In this document: one piece after another, positions 43,647 through 53,987 of the stretch
How positions within the stretch are numbered: the first letter of the stretch is position 1
How the letters are laid out: each line of letters starts with the position of its first letter
Source of the DNA: Actinomycetes bacterium
Lineage (GTDB): Bacteria; Actinomycetota; Acidimicrobiia; Acidimicrobiales; SZUA-35
Direction: 5' to 3'
Length of the DNA stretch: 64,000 bases
Assembly (NCBI GenBank): GCA_024280015.1
Contig: JAJRQY010000133.1
Location: forward strand, 1-64,000
Made by a program: the position numbers and the translations under genes
The notes under the pieces: model-generated
The model's input: only the letters and a program-made list of their open reading frames with translations
The model's database searches: none
Told to the model about the DNA's origin: nothing

Positions 43647-44972
43647 ATGACCTTCACCGTTCAGGCGACCGTGATGCAAACCCCTACCCGGGACGAACTG
43701 GAGGTTCTGAGTGACGTGGTCATCACTGTCGACAACTCAGAGTCTGATAGCTCGGGAACGATCACGGCAATCGAACCAAGCTCGACCTTCACTGGCAGTA
43801 TCGACATCACCCTGAATCCCGATGCTGTCTTGATGCCAGGAATGATCGATCTGCACATCCACGCTCCGCAGTGGCCCCAACTCGGTACCGGCCTCGATGT
43901 CCCGCTCGAACAATGGTTGTTCGACTACACCTTCCCCCTCGAAGCTCGCTACACCGATCTGGACTTTGCCGCCGAAGTCTGGACCGACCTGGTCACGACC
44001 TTACTCAGGCACGGCACAACCACTGCCGTGTACTACGCCACCCAAGACCTGGCGGCCACCACCCTGCTCGCCGAAACTTGCAGTGACCTTGGACAACGAG
44101 CCTTCGTCGGGCGAGTAGCCATGGACCACCCAACTGGAACTCCCGAGTGGTATCGCGACGCCACTGCTCAAGAGGGAATCAAGGACTCTCGAGCCTCAAT
44201 CGATCAGATCCAAGCCTTGGGGAACGACCTGGTTCAGCCGGTCATCACCCCTCGTTTCATTCCCGCCTGTAGCGACGAGCTGCTCACCGGCCTCAGCCAA
44301 CTTGCGGCAGAATCTGGGGTTCGGATCCAAACCCATTGCTCGGAGTCGGATTGGGAACACGGCTACGTCCTGGAGCGACACGGCATGAGCGACACGGAGT
44401 CTTTGGCCCGGTTCGGCCTCATCCAATCTGGGACCGTGCTTGCTCACGCCGCCCACGTCAGCACGTCAGACCTGGAGCTTTTGGCCAAGTCCGGAGCCGG
44501 GATCGCTCACTGCCCTCTTTCCAATGCCTACTTCGGCGACGCGGTGTTCCCCGCTCGACGAGCCTTGGATGCCGGAGTTCACGTCGGATTGGGGACCGAC
44601 ATAGCTGGAGGGTCCGAACCGGGCCTGCTCGCCCAGTGCGCTCATGCAGTCACCGTCTCCCGCCACCTGGAAGACGGCGTTGACGCTAGCGTGGCTAGAT
44701 CACACCGTGGGGTTGATGACAGCCGAATCAGTGCCATAACCGCCTTCTGGATGGCAACAATGGGTGGAGCAAACCTGCTTGATGCTCCCATTGGAATGAT
44801 CGAAGTTGGCCGAGCGTTCGATGCCTTTGTGGTGGACCCAACTCGAAGTTCGACAAGTCCCCTGCGACGCTGGGACCTGGATGATGACGCCCGCTGGTTC
44901 GAGAAACTCCTTCGCCTCACTCGACCGGCCGACATCGACATGATCTGGGTTGACGGCATCCAGATCGGATAG
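43647..44972 (+). CDS. guaD: Guanine deaminase
   Basis: 441 residues of the amidohydrolase superfamily with metal ligands His70 and His72 (PGMIDLHIHAPQ, the APQ is typical for guanine deaminase), His in IQTHCSESDWEH and Asp in VGLGTDIAGG. RFIPACS and AHCPLSNAYF fit the guanine deaminase branch. It converts guanine to xanthine. It is followed by two inverted repeats and the NAD-glutamate dehydrogenase gene. Confidence 0.88.
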   Translation: MTFTVQATVMQTPTRDELEVLSDVVITVDNSESDSSGTITAIEPSSTFTGSIDITLNPDAVLMPGMIDLHIHAPQWPQLGTGLDVPLEQWLFDYTFPLEARYTDLDFAAEVWTDLVTTLLRHGTTTAVYYATQDLAATTLLAETCSDLGQRAFVGRVAMDHPTGTPEWYRDATAQEGIKDSRASIDQIQALGNDLVQPVITPRFIPACSDELLTGLSQLAAESGVRIQTHCSESDWEHGYVLERHGMSDTESLARFGLIQSGTVLAHAAHVSTSDLELLAKSGAGIAHCPLSNAYFGDAVFPARRALDAGVHVGLGTDIAGGSEPGLLAQCAHAVTVSRHLEDGVDASVARSHRGVDDSRISAITAFWMATMGGANLLDAPIGMIEVGRAFDAFVVDPTRSSTSPLRRWDLDDDARWFEKLLRLTRPADIDMIWVDGIQIG

Positions 44973-45001
44973 AAACCACAGCGCCCGGCCTCCCCACCAA
45001 T

Positions 45002-45034
45002 TTCTGATAGTTCGTTGGGAAATCTGTATCAGAA
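45002..45034. repeat. 8-bp inverted repeat (TTCTGATA/TATCAGAA) upstream of gdh
   Basis: TTCTGATA at 45002-45009 and TATCAGAA at 45027-45034, perfectly complementary, with a 17-base loop. It lies between guaD and gdh and could be the guaD terminator or an operator for gdh. Confidence 0.55.
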
Positions 45035-45058
45035 GTCTTATCCAGCCCTGTAAGTAGC

Positions 45059-45074
45059 CGTACTTGGAAGTACG
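45059..45074. promoter_or_regulatory. 7-bp inverted repeat (CGTACTT-GG-AAGTACG) near the gdh promoter
   Basis: A perfect dyad with a two-base centre, 52 bases before the gdh start. Its size and compactness suggest a binding site for a dimeric regulator. Confidence 0.5.
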
Positions 45075-45125
45075 AGCGCCCCTTTACGAACCAGGCTGGC
45101 GCGTGAGAATCCAAGGGAAACACGG

Positions 45126-48100
45126 ATGCGGAGCGGCACAGGATCACGGGACCGATCAGGACAAGCGAAACTCGGTGGAGCTGAGCAAATCAAGGAAGCA
45201 GCAGTAGATGCCGCCATTGAGACTGCGCAAACTCATCTTCAAGGAGTGAGTTCAGCCGACATCGAGGCGTTGATCCGTCTTTACTACCGACGCGTCTCGC
45301 CCCAAGACATCACCGAGCATGAACCAACGAACCTACTCGGAGCAGCCATCGGCCACTGGGGACTCGGCTCCCAACGCAGTGCCGGCGAAGCCCTGGTCCG
45401 CGTCTTCAATCCCAACGCCGAGGAAGACGGCTGGAACTCATCCCACACCACTATCAATGTTGTCACCGACGACTCTCCCTTTATCGTCGACTCCGTTCTT
45501 TCTCTCTTGGAATCCAACAACATCCACGTCCATCTGCTCGCCCATCCAATCATTGCTGTCACCCGCGATGACTGGGGTTCGATGCTCTCGATGGCTGATC
45601 CAGCAGAATCCAGTACCGGTCAGGGCCTGCTTGAGTCATACCTGCATCTCGAAGTTGATCGCATCACCTCCAGCGATGATCAACAAGCATTGCAAGATCA
45701 GATATCTACCGTCCTACGCAGTGTTCGTTGTGTTGTTCAAGACTGGAAGCCGATGCGCGAGCGGGCATTGGCAATCGCCAACGAACTCGACCAGTGGGAA
45801 GCCGAAGAAGATGCTGGTTCGCCACGATTCGAAGCATCGGTTGGTACTGGCCCGGGCGAGGTAGCCGAACTCCTCCGCTGGATGGAGGGCGGCGCCTTCA
45901 CCTTCATGGGCTACCGCGAGTACAGCTTCAATGACTCGCCAGCCACACAAGACAGCACGGCTTCACCGAGTTCCACCTCGCGGCCAGAAACGGGCCTTGG
46001 CACTCTTCGTCAGACCGAAGCCGTCACCCGCAGTTTCGCCGATTTGCCCGCGGAAACAGCCGCACTCGCCCGCCTGCCCCGAATTCTCAATCTGACCAAG
46101 GCCAACAGCTTTGCCACCGTTCATCGCTCCGTTCCCCTGGACTACATTGGCATCAAGGAGATCAGTCCTGAAGGCAAGGTCATTGGTGAACGCCGCTTCT
46201 TAGGTTTGTTCACGTCCAACGTCTACAGCGGACGAGTTCAAGACATCCCGGTAGTTCGAGAGAAGGTGGCCGAGCTCATTCGACGAGCAGACTTCAATGC
46301 TGGCAGCCACGACCGCAGTCGGCTGCTCAATGTGCTCCAGACTTATCCTCGCGACGAACTCTTCCAAGCTGACATTGACTGCCTGGAGGAGATGGTGCAG
46401 GACGTGCTCAACTTGCGCGATCGCCGCCAGGTCAGCCTCCTACAACGCCGCGACGACTTCGGACGCTTCTTGTCTTGCTTGGTATTCGTTCCTCGGGATC
46501 GACACAGCACCGATGTTCGATTGGAAATTGAACGGATCCTGATGAAGGCCTATCAAGGCACTTCCGTTCGATTCTCAACCGAGATCTCCGACTCGCCCTT
46601 GGCCCGCCTCCACCTGGTGATCTACATCGACCCCAGCAAGGCACCAGACCTGCCGGAACTCTCGGCGGTAGAAAGCCGCCTGAACCGAGTCATCAAAAGC
46701 TGGACTGATGACCTTCGTGTCGCCTTGGTGGAGAGCAACGGTGAGGAGTCCGGCCTGGCTGCGTTCGACCGCTATTGCCGAGCGTTCTCCGCCAGCTATC
46801 GCAACGATGTACCCGCCGAGTCTGCGGTGGCGGACATTGCCCACATGGACGCGCTCAAACCTGGATCCGTCGATGTGCGGCTGCACCGCCCTTTGAACCT
46901 CAGCCCTTTGGGTTCGGACCGCAGCGAAGCACCCGGTTCGGCCATGCGCTGCAAGTTGTACTGCGACGACAAACCAGTCACTCTTACCCAGTTCATTCCC
47001 TTGCTTCATGACCTTGGCGCCACCGTCATCGATGAACGCCCGCATGAGGTACGAGTTAGTGGCGAGCAGACCCGCTACATCTATGACATTGGTATCGAGC
47101 TGGCCAAAGATCTGGATCCGGCCGGACGTGAGCGGGTACGAGAGGCCGTTCTTGCTGTGTGGAACGGCCTGGCAGAAAGCGACAATTACGCAAATCTCAT
47201 CACTACGGCCGAACTGGGATGGCGTGATGTGTTGGTCTTGCGGGCCTACTCCCGTTACCTGCTCCAGATCGGCAGTCACTACAGCCAGTCCTACGTCATG
47301 GACACCCTGAATCAGAATCCCACCATTGCTTCCCAGCTTATTGACCTCTTCACCGCCAAGTTCGATCCCCAATCACACAACACCGACCGCGCGTGGCAGC
47401 TCAACACCGAGGTTCTGGCAGCTATCGATCAGGTCGAAAGCTTGGACGCCGACCAGATCCTTCGCTCGTTTGTTTCGCTCATAGCAGCCACCAATCGAAC
47501 CAACCATTGGCAGACCCCAGCACGACCAGATCGAGCAGCACTCGCCCTCAAGCTCGACCCAAGAACCATCCCCGATATCCCCAAACCCGTACCACTGGCC
47601 GAAGTCTTCGTCTACAGCCCTCGCACCGAGGGAGTGCATCTTCGCACAGCCAAGGTGGCCCGAGGCGGCTTGCGTTGGTCTGACCGGATGGAAGACTTCC
47701 GAACCGAGATTCTTGGGTTGATGAAGGCCCAGTCGGTGAAGAACTCCGTCATTGTTCCCGCCGGAGCAAAAGGTGGCTTCATTGCTAAGCAGCTACCAAG
47801 TGGGGACCGTGACACCGTCATGGCCGAGGTTGTTGCCTGCTATGAGACCTTCATTGGTGCCCTGCTGGACATCACCGACAATCTGGTTGAGGGCAAGGTT
47901 GTCCCCCCAACCGATGTTGTTCGCCATGATGAGGACGACCCCTACCTGGTCGTTGCCGCTGACAAGGGGACGGCGACGTTCTCCGACATCGCCAACGGAA
48001 TTGCCGAAGATCGCGGCTTCTGGCTTGATGACGCCTTCGCCTCAGGTGGGTCGGTTGGCTATGACCACAAGGCACTAGCCATCACTGCCCGTGGAGCTTG

Positions 48101-50048
48101 GGTCTCGGTTGAACGACACTTCCGCGACCTCGATCTGGACGTCGCGGCCAAAAACTTCACCGTGGTTGGTATCGGGGACATGTCTGGTGATGTATTCGGC
48201 AATGGACTTCTCCGCTCCAACAGGGCGCGCCTGATTGCAGCCTTTGACCACCGCAACATCTTCATCGACCCAAACCCTGACTCTGGGGCCTCCTTCGCCG
48301 AACGTCAGCGCCTATTCGACCTCCCCCGATCCAGTTGGGAAGACTACGACACCAGTCTCATGTCGACCGGTGGGGCGGTCTTCTCTCGCACCGCAAAATC
48401 AATCGAACTGAGTCCGGAGATCGTGGCGGCATTGGACATACCGAGCGGTGTCACAACCATGACCCCCAATGAGCTGATGCGCGCAATCCTGCTCGCGCCA
48501 GTTGACCTCCTCTGGAACGGCGGTATTGGCACCTACGCCAAAGCATCAACAGAAACCAATACCGAGGTTGGTGACCGCAACAATGATGCAATCCGTGTGG
48601 ACGGAAACCAGCTGCGCTGCCAGGTCGTTGGCGAAGGTGGCAACCTCGGATTCACTCAACAAGCCCGGATTGAGTTCGCCCTAAACGGCGGCCACATCAA
48701 TACTGATGCCATTGACAACTCCGGAGGCGTTGACTGTTCGGACCACGAGGTCAACTTGAAGATCCTCATGGCCCAAGCCGAGGCCGACGGCGACATCACC
48801 CGCAAGCAACGCAACGATCTGCTCGGCTCACTTGCCGATGAGATTTGTGACCACGTATTGGGTAGCAACTACGCCCAAACAGGCGCACTCACGGTAGCGA
48901 GCTTCGAGGCTGCAGGCATGGTGGCTGTTCATGACCGTTTGATGAATTGCCTCAAGCACGAAGCTGGTCTTGATCGAGCACTTGAGAGCCTGCCGACCAG
49001 TGCAGACCTGGTGGAGCGGGGTTCCAACGGCAAGGGTTTGACCCAACCAGAACTAGCCGTGCTCATGGCCTACACCAAGAACATGGTTGCCGACCAGCTC
49101 CGAGAATCTGATCTTCCGCTAAGCCCAGCCTTTGACCAAACCATTCTCGACTACTTCCCCAAGGCCGTCAGCAACCGCTTCCCGGTTCGCTCCCTGAACC
49201 ATCCGTTGAGAAACGAACTAGTGGCAACACTGGTGGCAAACGATGTGGTGAACCGTGGTGGCATAACCATGGTTCATCGACTCATGGGAGAGACGTCCGC
49301 CACCGTGGCCGATATCGCCACCGCCCACACCGCGGCATGGCAGATCTATGATCTGGCCCCCATCATGCACGAAATCAGTGCGCTGGACTCCCTCGTTCCG
49401 GCCGAGGTACAGACCATCACCGTGCAAGAGGTCATTCGTCTCGGCGAGCGAGCAACCCGTTGGCTACTTCGAAACGAATCCCAACCCTTGAAGATTGATG
49501 CGGTGGTCGGTACCTACCGAGATCCGGTTGAAGTCTTGAACGAGACCCTGGCCGATGAGGAAAGCTTCGCCATGGCTCAAGCCTTCATCGACACCGGCGT
49601 TCCGGAGAAGTTGGCTCATACCGTCGCCATGCTCGGCAAGGCATTCGGTTCACTGGATCTGGCCAACGTGGCCAGTAAAACCAATAGTGAACTGGGGCGA
49701 GTTGCTGCCATCCACGCATCGATTGATCAGCACCTGGACCTGCCGTGGCTGCGCAGGCAGATTGTTGGCCTGCCGCGAGACGACCATTGGCAAACCCTGG
49801 CCCGAAGCGCACTTCGAGACGAGTTCTTCTTCGAACATGCCGAAGTCACTTCTACCATTGCCACCTGGGCCGGAGCAGATGAAGACGAGGCTCCCAACCA
49901 GCTTGTCGAACATTGGTTGGACCATCACGCGGTGTCGGCGCGCCGTTGCCGACAGACCTTTGGTGACATACAGGGCGCGGGAGAGCACGACCTTGCCCAA
50001 ATCTCGGTCGCCCTGCGAGCCTTGCGTCAACTCAGTCGAGCGCGCTAG
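45126..50048 (+). CDS. Large NAD-specific glutamate dehydrogenase
   Basis: 1640 residues, the size of the GDH180 family (1600-1650). N-terminal region with ACT-like regulatory segments, then the catalytic core around residues 840-900 with VARGGLRWSDRMEDFRTE and VPAGAKGGF (substrate-binding lysines), the NAD-binding part with GIGDMSGDVFGNG and a long C-terminal domain. It catabolises glutamate to 2-oxoglutarate and ammonia with NAD. Start ATG 45126 with AAGGGA upstream. It is the largest gene of the window. Confidence 0.97.
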   Translation: MRSGTGSRDRSGQAKLGGAEQIKEAAVDAAIETAQTHLQGVSSADIEALIRLYYRRVSPQDITEHEPTNLLGAAIGHWGLGSQRSAGEALVRVFNPNAEEDGWNSSHTTINVVTDDSPFIVDSVLSLLESNNIHVHLLAHPIIAVTRDDWGSMLSMADPAESSTGQGLLESYLHLEVDRITSSDDQQALQDQISTVLRSVRCVVQDWKPMRERALAIANELDQWEAEEDAGSPRFEASVGTGPGEVAELLRWMEGGAFTFMGYREYSFNDSPATQDSTASPSSTSRPETGLGTLRQTEAVTRSFADLPAETAALARLPRILNLTKANSFATVHRSVPLDYIGIKEISPEGKVIGERRFLGLFTSNVYSGRVQDIPVVREKVAELIRRADFNAGSHDRSRLLNVLQTYPRDELFQADIDCLEEMVQDVLNLRDRRQVSLLQRRDDFGRFLSCLVFVPRDRHSTDVRLEIERILMKAYQGTSVRFSTEISDSPLARLHLVIYIDPSKAPDLPELSAVESRLNRVIKSWTDDLRVALVESNGEESGLAAFDRYCRAFSASYRNDVPAESAVADIAHMDALKPGSVDVRLHRPLNLSPLGSDRSEAPGSAMRCKLYCDDKPVTLTQFIPLLHDLGATVIDERPHEVRVSGEQTRYIYDIGIELAKDLDPAGRERVREAVLAVWNGLAESDNYANLITTAELGWRDVLVLRAYSRYLLQIGSHYSQSYVMDTLNQNPTIASQLIDLFTAKFDPQSHNTDRAWQLNTEVLAAIDQVESLDADQILRSFVSLIAATNRTNHWQTPARPDRAALALKLDPRTIPDIPKPVPLAEVFVYSPRTEGVHLRTAKVARGGLRWSDRMEDFRTEILGLMKAQSVKNSVIVPAGAKGGFIAKQLPSGDRDTVMAEVVACYETFIGALLDITDNLVEGKVVPPTDVVRHDEDDPYLVVAADKGTATFSDIANGIAEDRGFWLDDAFASGGSVGYDHKALAITARGAWVSVERHFRDLDLDVAAKNFTVVGIGDMSGDVFGNGLLRSNRARLIAAFDHRNIFIDPNPDSGASFAERQRLFDLPRSSWEDYDTSLMSTGGAVFSRTAKSIELSPEIVAALDIPSGVTTMTPNELMRAILLAPVDLLWNGGIGTYAKASTETNTEVGDRNNDAIRVDGNQLRCQVVGEGGNLGFTQQARIEFALNGGHINTDAIDNSGGVDCSDHEVNLKILMAQAEADGDITRKQRNDLLGSLADEICDHVLGSNYAQTGALTVASFEAAGMVAVHDRLMNCLKHEAGLDRALESLPTSADLVERGSNGKGLTQPELAVLMAYTKNMVADQLRESDLPLSPAFDQTILDYFPKAVSNRFPVRSLNHPLRNELVATLVANDVVNRGGITMVHRLMGETSATVADIATAHTAAWQIYDLAPIMHEISALDSLVPAEVQTITVQEVIRLGERATRWLLRNESQPLKIDAVVGTYRDPVEVLNETLADEESFAMAQAFIDTGVPEKLAHTVAMLGKAFGSLDLANVASKTNSELGRVAAIHASIDQHLDLPWLRRQIVGLPRDDHWQTLARSALRDEFFFEHAEVTSTIATWAGADEDEAPNQLVEHWLDHHAVSARRCRQTFGDIQGAGEHDLAQISVALRALRQLSRAR

Positions 50049-50124
50049 TGCAACGCTCCATCCAACACAGCTGACTCCAAGACCAATCCTCTAGACTTGA
50101 GGGTTCGTCGATAGTGAGGTCACG

Positions 50125-51762
50125 ATGGCTTTGGAACTCAACACGTTGGCAGCATTCTCCCCCCGCAAGGGTCCGGTGTTGGTTGTGATTGCCGACGGAG
50201 TTGGCGTTGCGCCAAGCGGTCCAAGCAATGCCGTAACCGAGGCACCGACGCCGGCATTAGACCGGCTGGCTGCCAGTCCGTTCTATACCGAATTGTTGGC
50301 GCATGGCCCGGCGGTCGGCCTGCCTTCCGAAGACGACATGGGCAATAGCGAGGTTGGCCACAATGCTCTTGGAGCAGGCCGTATCTTCGCCCAGGGGGCA
50401 AAGCTCGTCAACCAGTCGCTGGCCGACGGAAGCCTTTTTGAAACCGAGACCTGGCGCAACGCCATCAAACATGGGCAGTCAGGGACCCTTCATTTTCTCG
50501 GCCTGCATTCTGATGGAGGTGTGCATTCCAGCTTGAGTCAGCTCCACCAACTCTTGCGCCGCGCTGCGGAAGACGGGGTGAGAAGCATCTGTGTACACAT
50601 CCTTCTGGATGGTCGCGATGTTGGGCCCAGGTCAGCCCTGAGCTATATCACCAAGACAGAACATGTTCTGGCTGAACTAAACGAGCAATACAACGCTGAT
50701 GGGGACGAAGCCAACTTCCGCATCGCCTCAGGCGGAGGCCGCATGACGATCACCATGGATCGCTACCAAGCCGACTGGGACATGGTGGAACGTGGCTACA
50801 ACTGCCACACGCATGGCCAAGCCCGACACTTTCCGTCAGCAATCACAGCGGTGGAGACCATGTACTCCGAGTCAGACAAGGGTGACCAATACCTGGACGC
50901 CTTCGTTGTTGCCGACGATGCAGACAAGCCGGTTGGCATCATCGACAATGGCGACGCCGTCATACTGTTCAACTTCCGCGGCGATCGAGCAATCGAGATC
51001 TCCCAGGCCTACGAAGACGCGGACTTCACCGCCTTTGACCGTGGCAGGAACCCCGAGGTTTTCTTCGCCGGCATGCTGCAATATGACGGGGATGCCCTGA
51101 TTCCCAAAAACTACTTGGTTGATCCTCCATCCATTGACAACACCATGGGTGAGTACTTGTGCGCGGCCGGAGTGCGCAGCTTCGCTATCAGCGAAACCCA
51201 GAAGTTTGGGCATGTGACCTACTTCTGGAACGGAAACCGGTCGGGCTACCTGGATGAGTCATTGGAGACCTATGTCGAGATTCCATCCGACAATGTTGAG
51301 TTCAATACCACGCCAGGTATGAAGCTGCGCGAGATCACCGACAAGACAATCGACATGCTTCGAAGTGGGAACTACGACTTTGGTCGTCTCAATTTTCCCA
51401 ATGGCGACATGGTTGGCCATACCGGTGACCTTGACGCGACCATCGATGCCATGGTTGTCCTTGACCAGTGTGTTGCTGAACTCATCGAGGTAATCGATGA
51501 ACTTGGCGGTGTCCTGGTTTACACCGCCGATCATGGCAATGCCGACATCATGTACACCGAGAAGGATGGGGTGCGCTCACCAAAGACGTCCCACACGCTG
51601 AGCCTGGTTCCTTTCGCCATCCATGACGCGTCCTTTGCCAACGATTACGCCATGGCTCCGGTTGCCCACGCTGGCCTAGCCAATGTCACGGCGACCGTTA
51701 TGAACCTGCTGGGTTTCGAAGCGCCACCGGACTATGAACCAAGCTTGATCACCTTCAACTAG
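50125..51762 (+). CDS. gpmI: 2,3-bisphosphoglycerate-independent phosphoglycerate mutase
   Basis: 545 residues, full length for the family. VVIADGVG (Asp24 metal ligand), DDMGNSEVGHN with phospho-Ser75, LHSDGGVHSS, HILLDGRDVGPRS, FNFRGDRA and TADHGNAD (metal ligands) are all present. Converts 3-phosphoglycerate to 2-phosphoglycerate in glycolysis and gluconeogenesis, with Mn2+. Ribosome site GAGGT before ATG 50125. It follows gdh by 76 bases, likely same transcript. Confidence 0.96.
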   Translation: MALELNTLAAFSPRKGPVLVVIADGVGVAPSGPSNAVTEAPTPALDRLAASPFYTELLAHGPAVGLPSEDDMGNSEVGHNALGAGRIFAQGAKLVNQSLADGSLFETETWRNAIKHGQSGTLHFLGLHSDGGVHSSLSQLHQLLRRAAEDGVRSICVHILLDGRDVGPRSALSYITKTEHVLAELNEQYNADGDEANFRIASGGGRMTITMDRYQADWDMVERGYNCHTHGQARHFPSAITAVETMYSESDKGDQYLDAFVVADDADKPVGIIDNGDAVILFNFRGDRAIEISQAYEDADFTAFDRGRNPEVFFAGMLQYDGDALIPKNYLVDPPSIDNTMGEYLCAAGVRSFAISETQKFGHVTYFWNGNRSGYLDESLETYVEIPSDNVEFNTTPGMKLREITDKTIDMLRSGNYDFGRLNFPNGDMVGHTGDLDATIDAMVVLDQCVAELIEVIDELGGVLVYTADHGNADIMYTEKDGVRSPKTSHTLSLVPFAIHDASFANDYAMAPVAHAGLANVTATVMNLLGFEAPPDYEPSLITFN

Positions 51763-51816
51763 ACGGATTGGGCGCTCGGCACCACGACCGCTGACGCAGT
51801 GCCAGGTCAAGGCTGA

Positions 51817-52692
51817 CTAGACACCAACCGGCTCCTGGTACTCCAAGCCAATGCGGGCAAGACGTGTCTTGAACTCACTGAGGATCGTATTGGCCAAGAT
51901 GGCTTCGGTCTCTTCAGAAGATGCGGTTGAAAGATCGATCCCGTGGAAGTAGGCAGCACCGACCTCGCCCACTGCCTCCCGTTCTTTCTCCACGGTCTCA
52001 CTATTGTGCTTGAAGCTCAGTTGGAGGGTCTTGAGCATGTGGAATGCCATATCCTTTTGCATCTGCTCGACCTCGGGCTTCTTCTCCGGGTGCTCCTTGA
52101 TGAGCGAGCCAATCCGGTTCTCACCAAAGCCAACATGGCGACGCTCATCAGCAATGGTGCCAGCCAGGGTGTGAGCAAACTTGGGGTTGGTCTCTCGATT
52201 CGTGATTTCCCGCATCTCAAAAACCGTGAAGGCCAGACCTTCCAGCACGATGTTCTGGCCGACGACTCCAGCGATGAAGTCACCGGAGTCGATCTTCTCC
52301 AACAGGACTTCGGCGAAGTTCACCAGGTGAGGGTTAACGAAATGGTCAATGGTCGATTCAAGATCGGCCCGCTTCACGCCCAGGTCATAGAGTCGCTCGG
52401 TGAAGATCTCAACATGGCGCGCCTCATCCAAGGTCTGGGTGGCCAGGAAGTGTTTCGATGGATAGTCCGGGGCAAGATTGACCAGGCCGGAGGAGGCAGC
52501 AAGTGCCGCCCGTTCACCCACTACTAACTGGACGGTGCTGCGAATAGCAGCGGTACGAAGCTCGTCATCCTTCAGGATCAGATCGGCTTCGGTTTCGCCA
52601 GCCTCATGCCCATTGACGGTGTCCTCCAAGTAGCCCTGTGGACATAGTTCCAGCCAGCGCTGGATCGAATAGGAGTTTAGAAAGTCGGCCAT
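51817..52692 (-). CDS. Di-iron ferritin-like (R2/R2lox-type) protein, paralogue C
   Basis: 291 residues. A four-helix di-iron signature is visible: Glu60, Glu90-x-x-His93 (LDEARHVE), Glu151 and Glu183-x-x-His186 (ADERRHVGFGE), the pattern of R2-like ligand-binding oxidases and ribonucleotide reductase R2 proteins, but without the R2 tyrosyl-radical context that I could confirm. The start ATG 52692 has AAGGGGA upstream. It is the last of five genes transcribed together from about 55971, 57 bases beyond the acyl-CoA dehydrogenase gene. It is almost the same as the 55096-55971 protein (see findings). Substrate unknown; oxidation of a lipid or acyl-CoA is plausible from the neighbours. Confidence 0.78.
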   Translation of the reverse strand: MADFLNSYSIQRWLELCPQGYLEDTVNGHEAGETEADLILKDDELRTAAIRSTVQLVVGERAALAASSGLVNLAPDYPSKHFLATQTLDEARHVEIFTERLYDLGVKRADLESTIDHFVNPHLVNFAEVLLEKIDSGDFIAGVVGQNIVLEGLAFTVFEMREITNRETNPKFAHTLAGTIADERRHVGFGENRIGSLIKEHPEKKPEVEQMQKDMAFHMLKTLQLSFKHNSETVEKEREAVGEVGAAYFHGIDLSTASSEETEAILANTILSEFKTRLARIGLEYQEPVGV

Positions 52693-52749
52693 GATGGTCC
52701 CCTTTTGGTGTGTGTTGGTTTTGGTTTTGTGAATAGCAGACGCTGGGGC

Positions 52750-53967
52750 CTACCCAGATTTGGCTTCTACGGATCGAGCCCTTTGGGCCAGCGTGCGACG
52801 ACCAAGGGAGGTTTTGTGAACCTCATCGGCACCGTCATAGATCCGACCAGCCCGCTCATGGCGGTACCAGTAGGACAAGATCGTGTCGTCAGTAAGCCCA
52901 AGGGCGCCATGTACCTGGATGGAACGATCAAGTACATCCAGCATGGTGTTAGCCACGGTGAACTTGATGGCAGAGATCTCATCGCGGGCGGCTTTGGCTC
53001 CAACCTGATCAATCATCCAAGCGGCGTGCAGGGTCATGAGTCTGGCACCTTGGATCTGGGCTCGGCTTTCGGCTACCCAATGTTGGATCACCTGGCGACT
53101 TCCCAATGTGTCGCCCTCGGGACTGATCTGTCGTTGGTTGGCTCGATCACACATCATGTCGAAGCTGCGGGTGGCGATGCCAAGCCAGCGCATGCAGTGG
53201 TGGACACGCCCTGGTCCAAGACGCTCTTGAGCAATAGCAAAGCCTGCCCCTTCGTGACCCAACAGGTTTGACTGGGGCACACGGCAGTCTTGGTAGAGAA
53301 TCTCGGCGTGAGATGCATGGCCACTTCCGCTGTGACCCATCACGCTGACATTGCGAACCAGGTTGAACCCTGGTGTCTTGGTCGGAACCAGGATCATGCT
53401 GGCTTGCTGATAGGTCGGCGCATCCGGGTCTGTTACCACCATGACAATGGCGAAGTCGGCTCCATCTGCAGATGAGGTGAACCACTTCTGACCGTTAATG
53501 ACATAGTCATCACCGTCTTTGATTGCCGTGGTCTCCATCATGGTTGGGTTGGACCCCGGCATGTTGGGTTCAGTCATAGAGAAACACGAACGAATCTCGC
53601 CTTCGACTAGGGGGCGAAGGAATCGCTCTCGCTGTTGGTCAGTGGCGTGGGTATGCAGGATCTCAATGTTGCCGGCGTCAGGCGCCTGGGTTCCAAAAAC
53701 CAGATGGCCAAGAGGGCTTCGGCCGAGGGCTTCGCTCAAGAGGCCGTGATCAACCAGGCTCAGGCCTAGGCCACCTAGTTCGCTGGGGTGATTTGGCGCC
53801 CACAGCTCCATCTGGCGAACCTTGGCCTGGCAAGCAGCTACCCCACTGGCGAGGGTTTCTGAGTCACCGTGCAGCATCTCGCCTTCAAGGGGAATGACCT
53901 CATCATCGATGAATTCATTGACCATTCCCAGGATGGTTTGCATCTCCTCCGAGACGGTGAAATCCAT
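52750..53967 (-). CDS. Acyl-CoA dehydrogenase
   Basis: About 405 residues from ATG 53967 (AGGAG eight bases upstream). Family features: N-terminal helical domain, CFSMTEPNMPGSNPT (FAD region), ADFAIVMVV, a central GLTDDTILSYWYRHERAGRIYDGADEVH (C-terminal catalytic and FAD region). The catalytic Glu cannot be assigned by eye. It oxidises an acyl-CoA with FAD, feeding electrons through ETF to EtfD-like oxidoreductases such as the gene at 4523-6805. In the operon it lies between a zinc ribbon and the di-iron paralogue C. Confidence 0.88.
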   Translation of the reverse strand: MDFTVSEEMQTILGMVNEFIDDEVIPLEGEMLHGDSETLASGVAACQAKVRQMELWAPNHPSELGGLGLSLVDHGLLSEALGRSPLGHLVFGTQAPDAGNIEILHTHATDQQRERFLRPLVEGEIRSCFSMTEPNMPGSNPTMMETTAIKDGDDYVINGQKWFTSSADGADFAIVMVVTDPDAPTYQQASMILVPTKTPGFNLVRNVSVMGHSGSGHASHAEILYQDCRVPQSNLLGHEGAGFAIAQERLGPGRVHHCMRWLGIATRSFDMMCDRANQRQISPEGDTLGSRQVIQHWVAESRAQIQGARLMTLHAAWMIDQVGAKAARDEISAIKFTVANTMLDVLDRSIQVHGALGLTDDTILSYWYRHERAGRIYDGADEVHKTSLGRRTLAQRARSVEAKSG

Positions 53968-53987
53968 TGGGCTGCTCCTCGCGCGTA

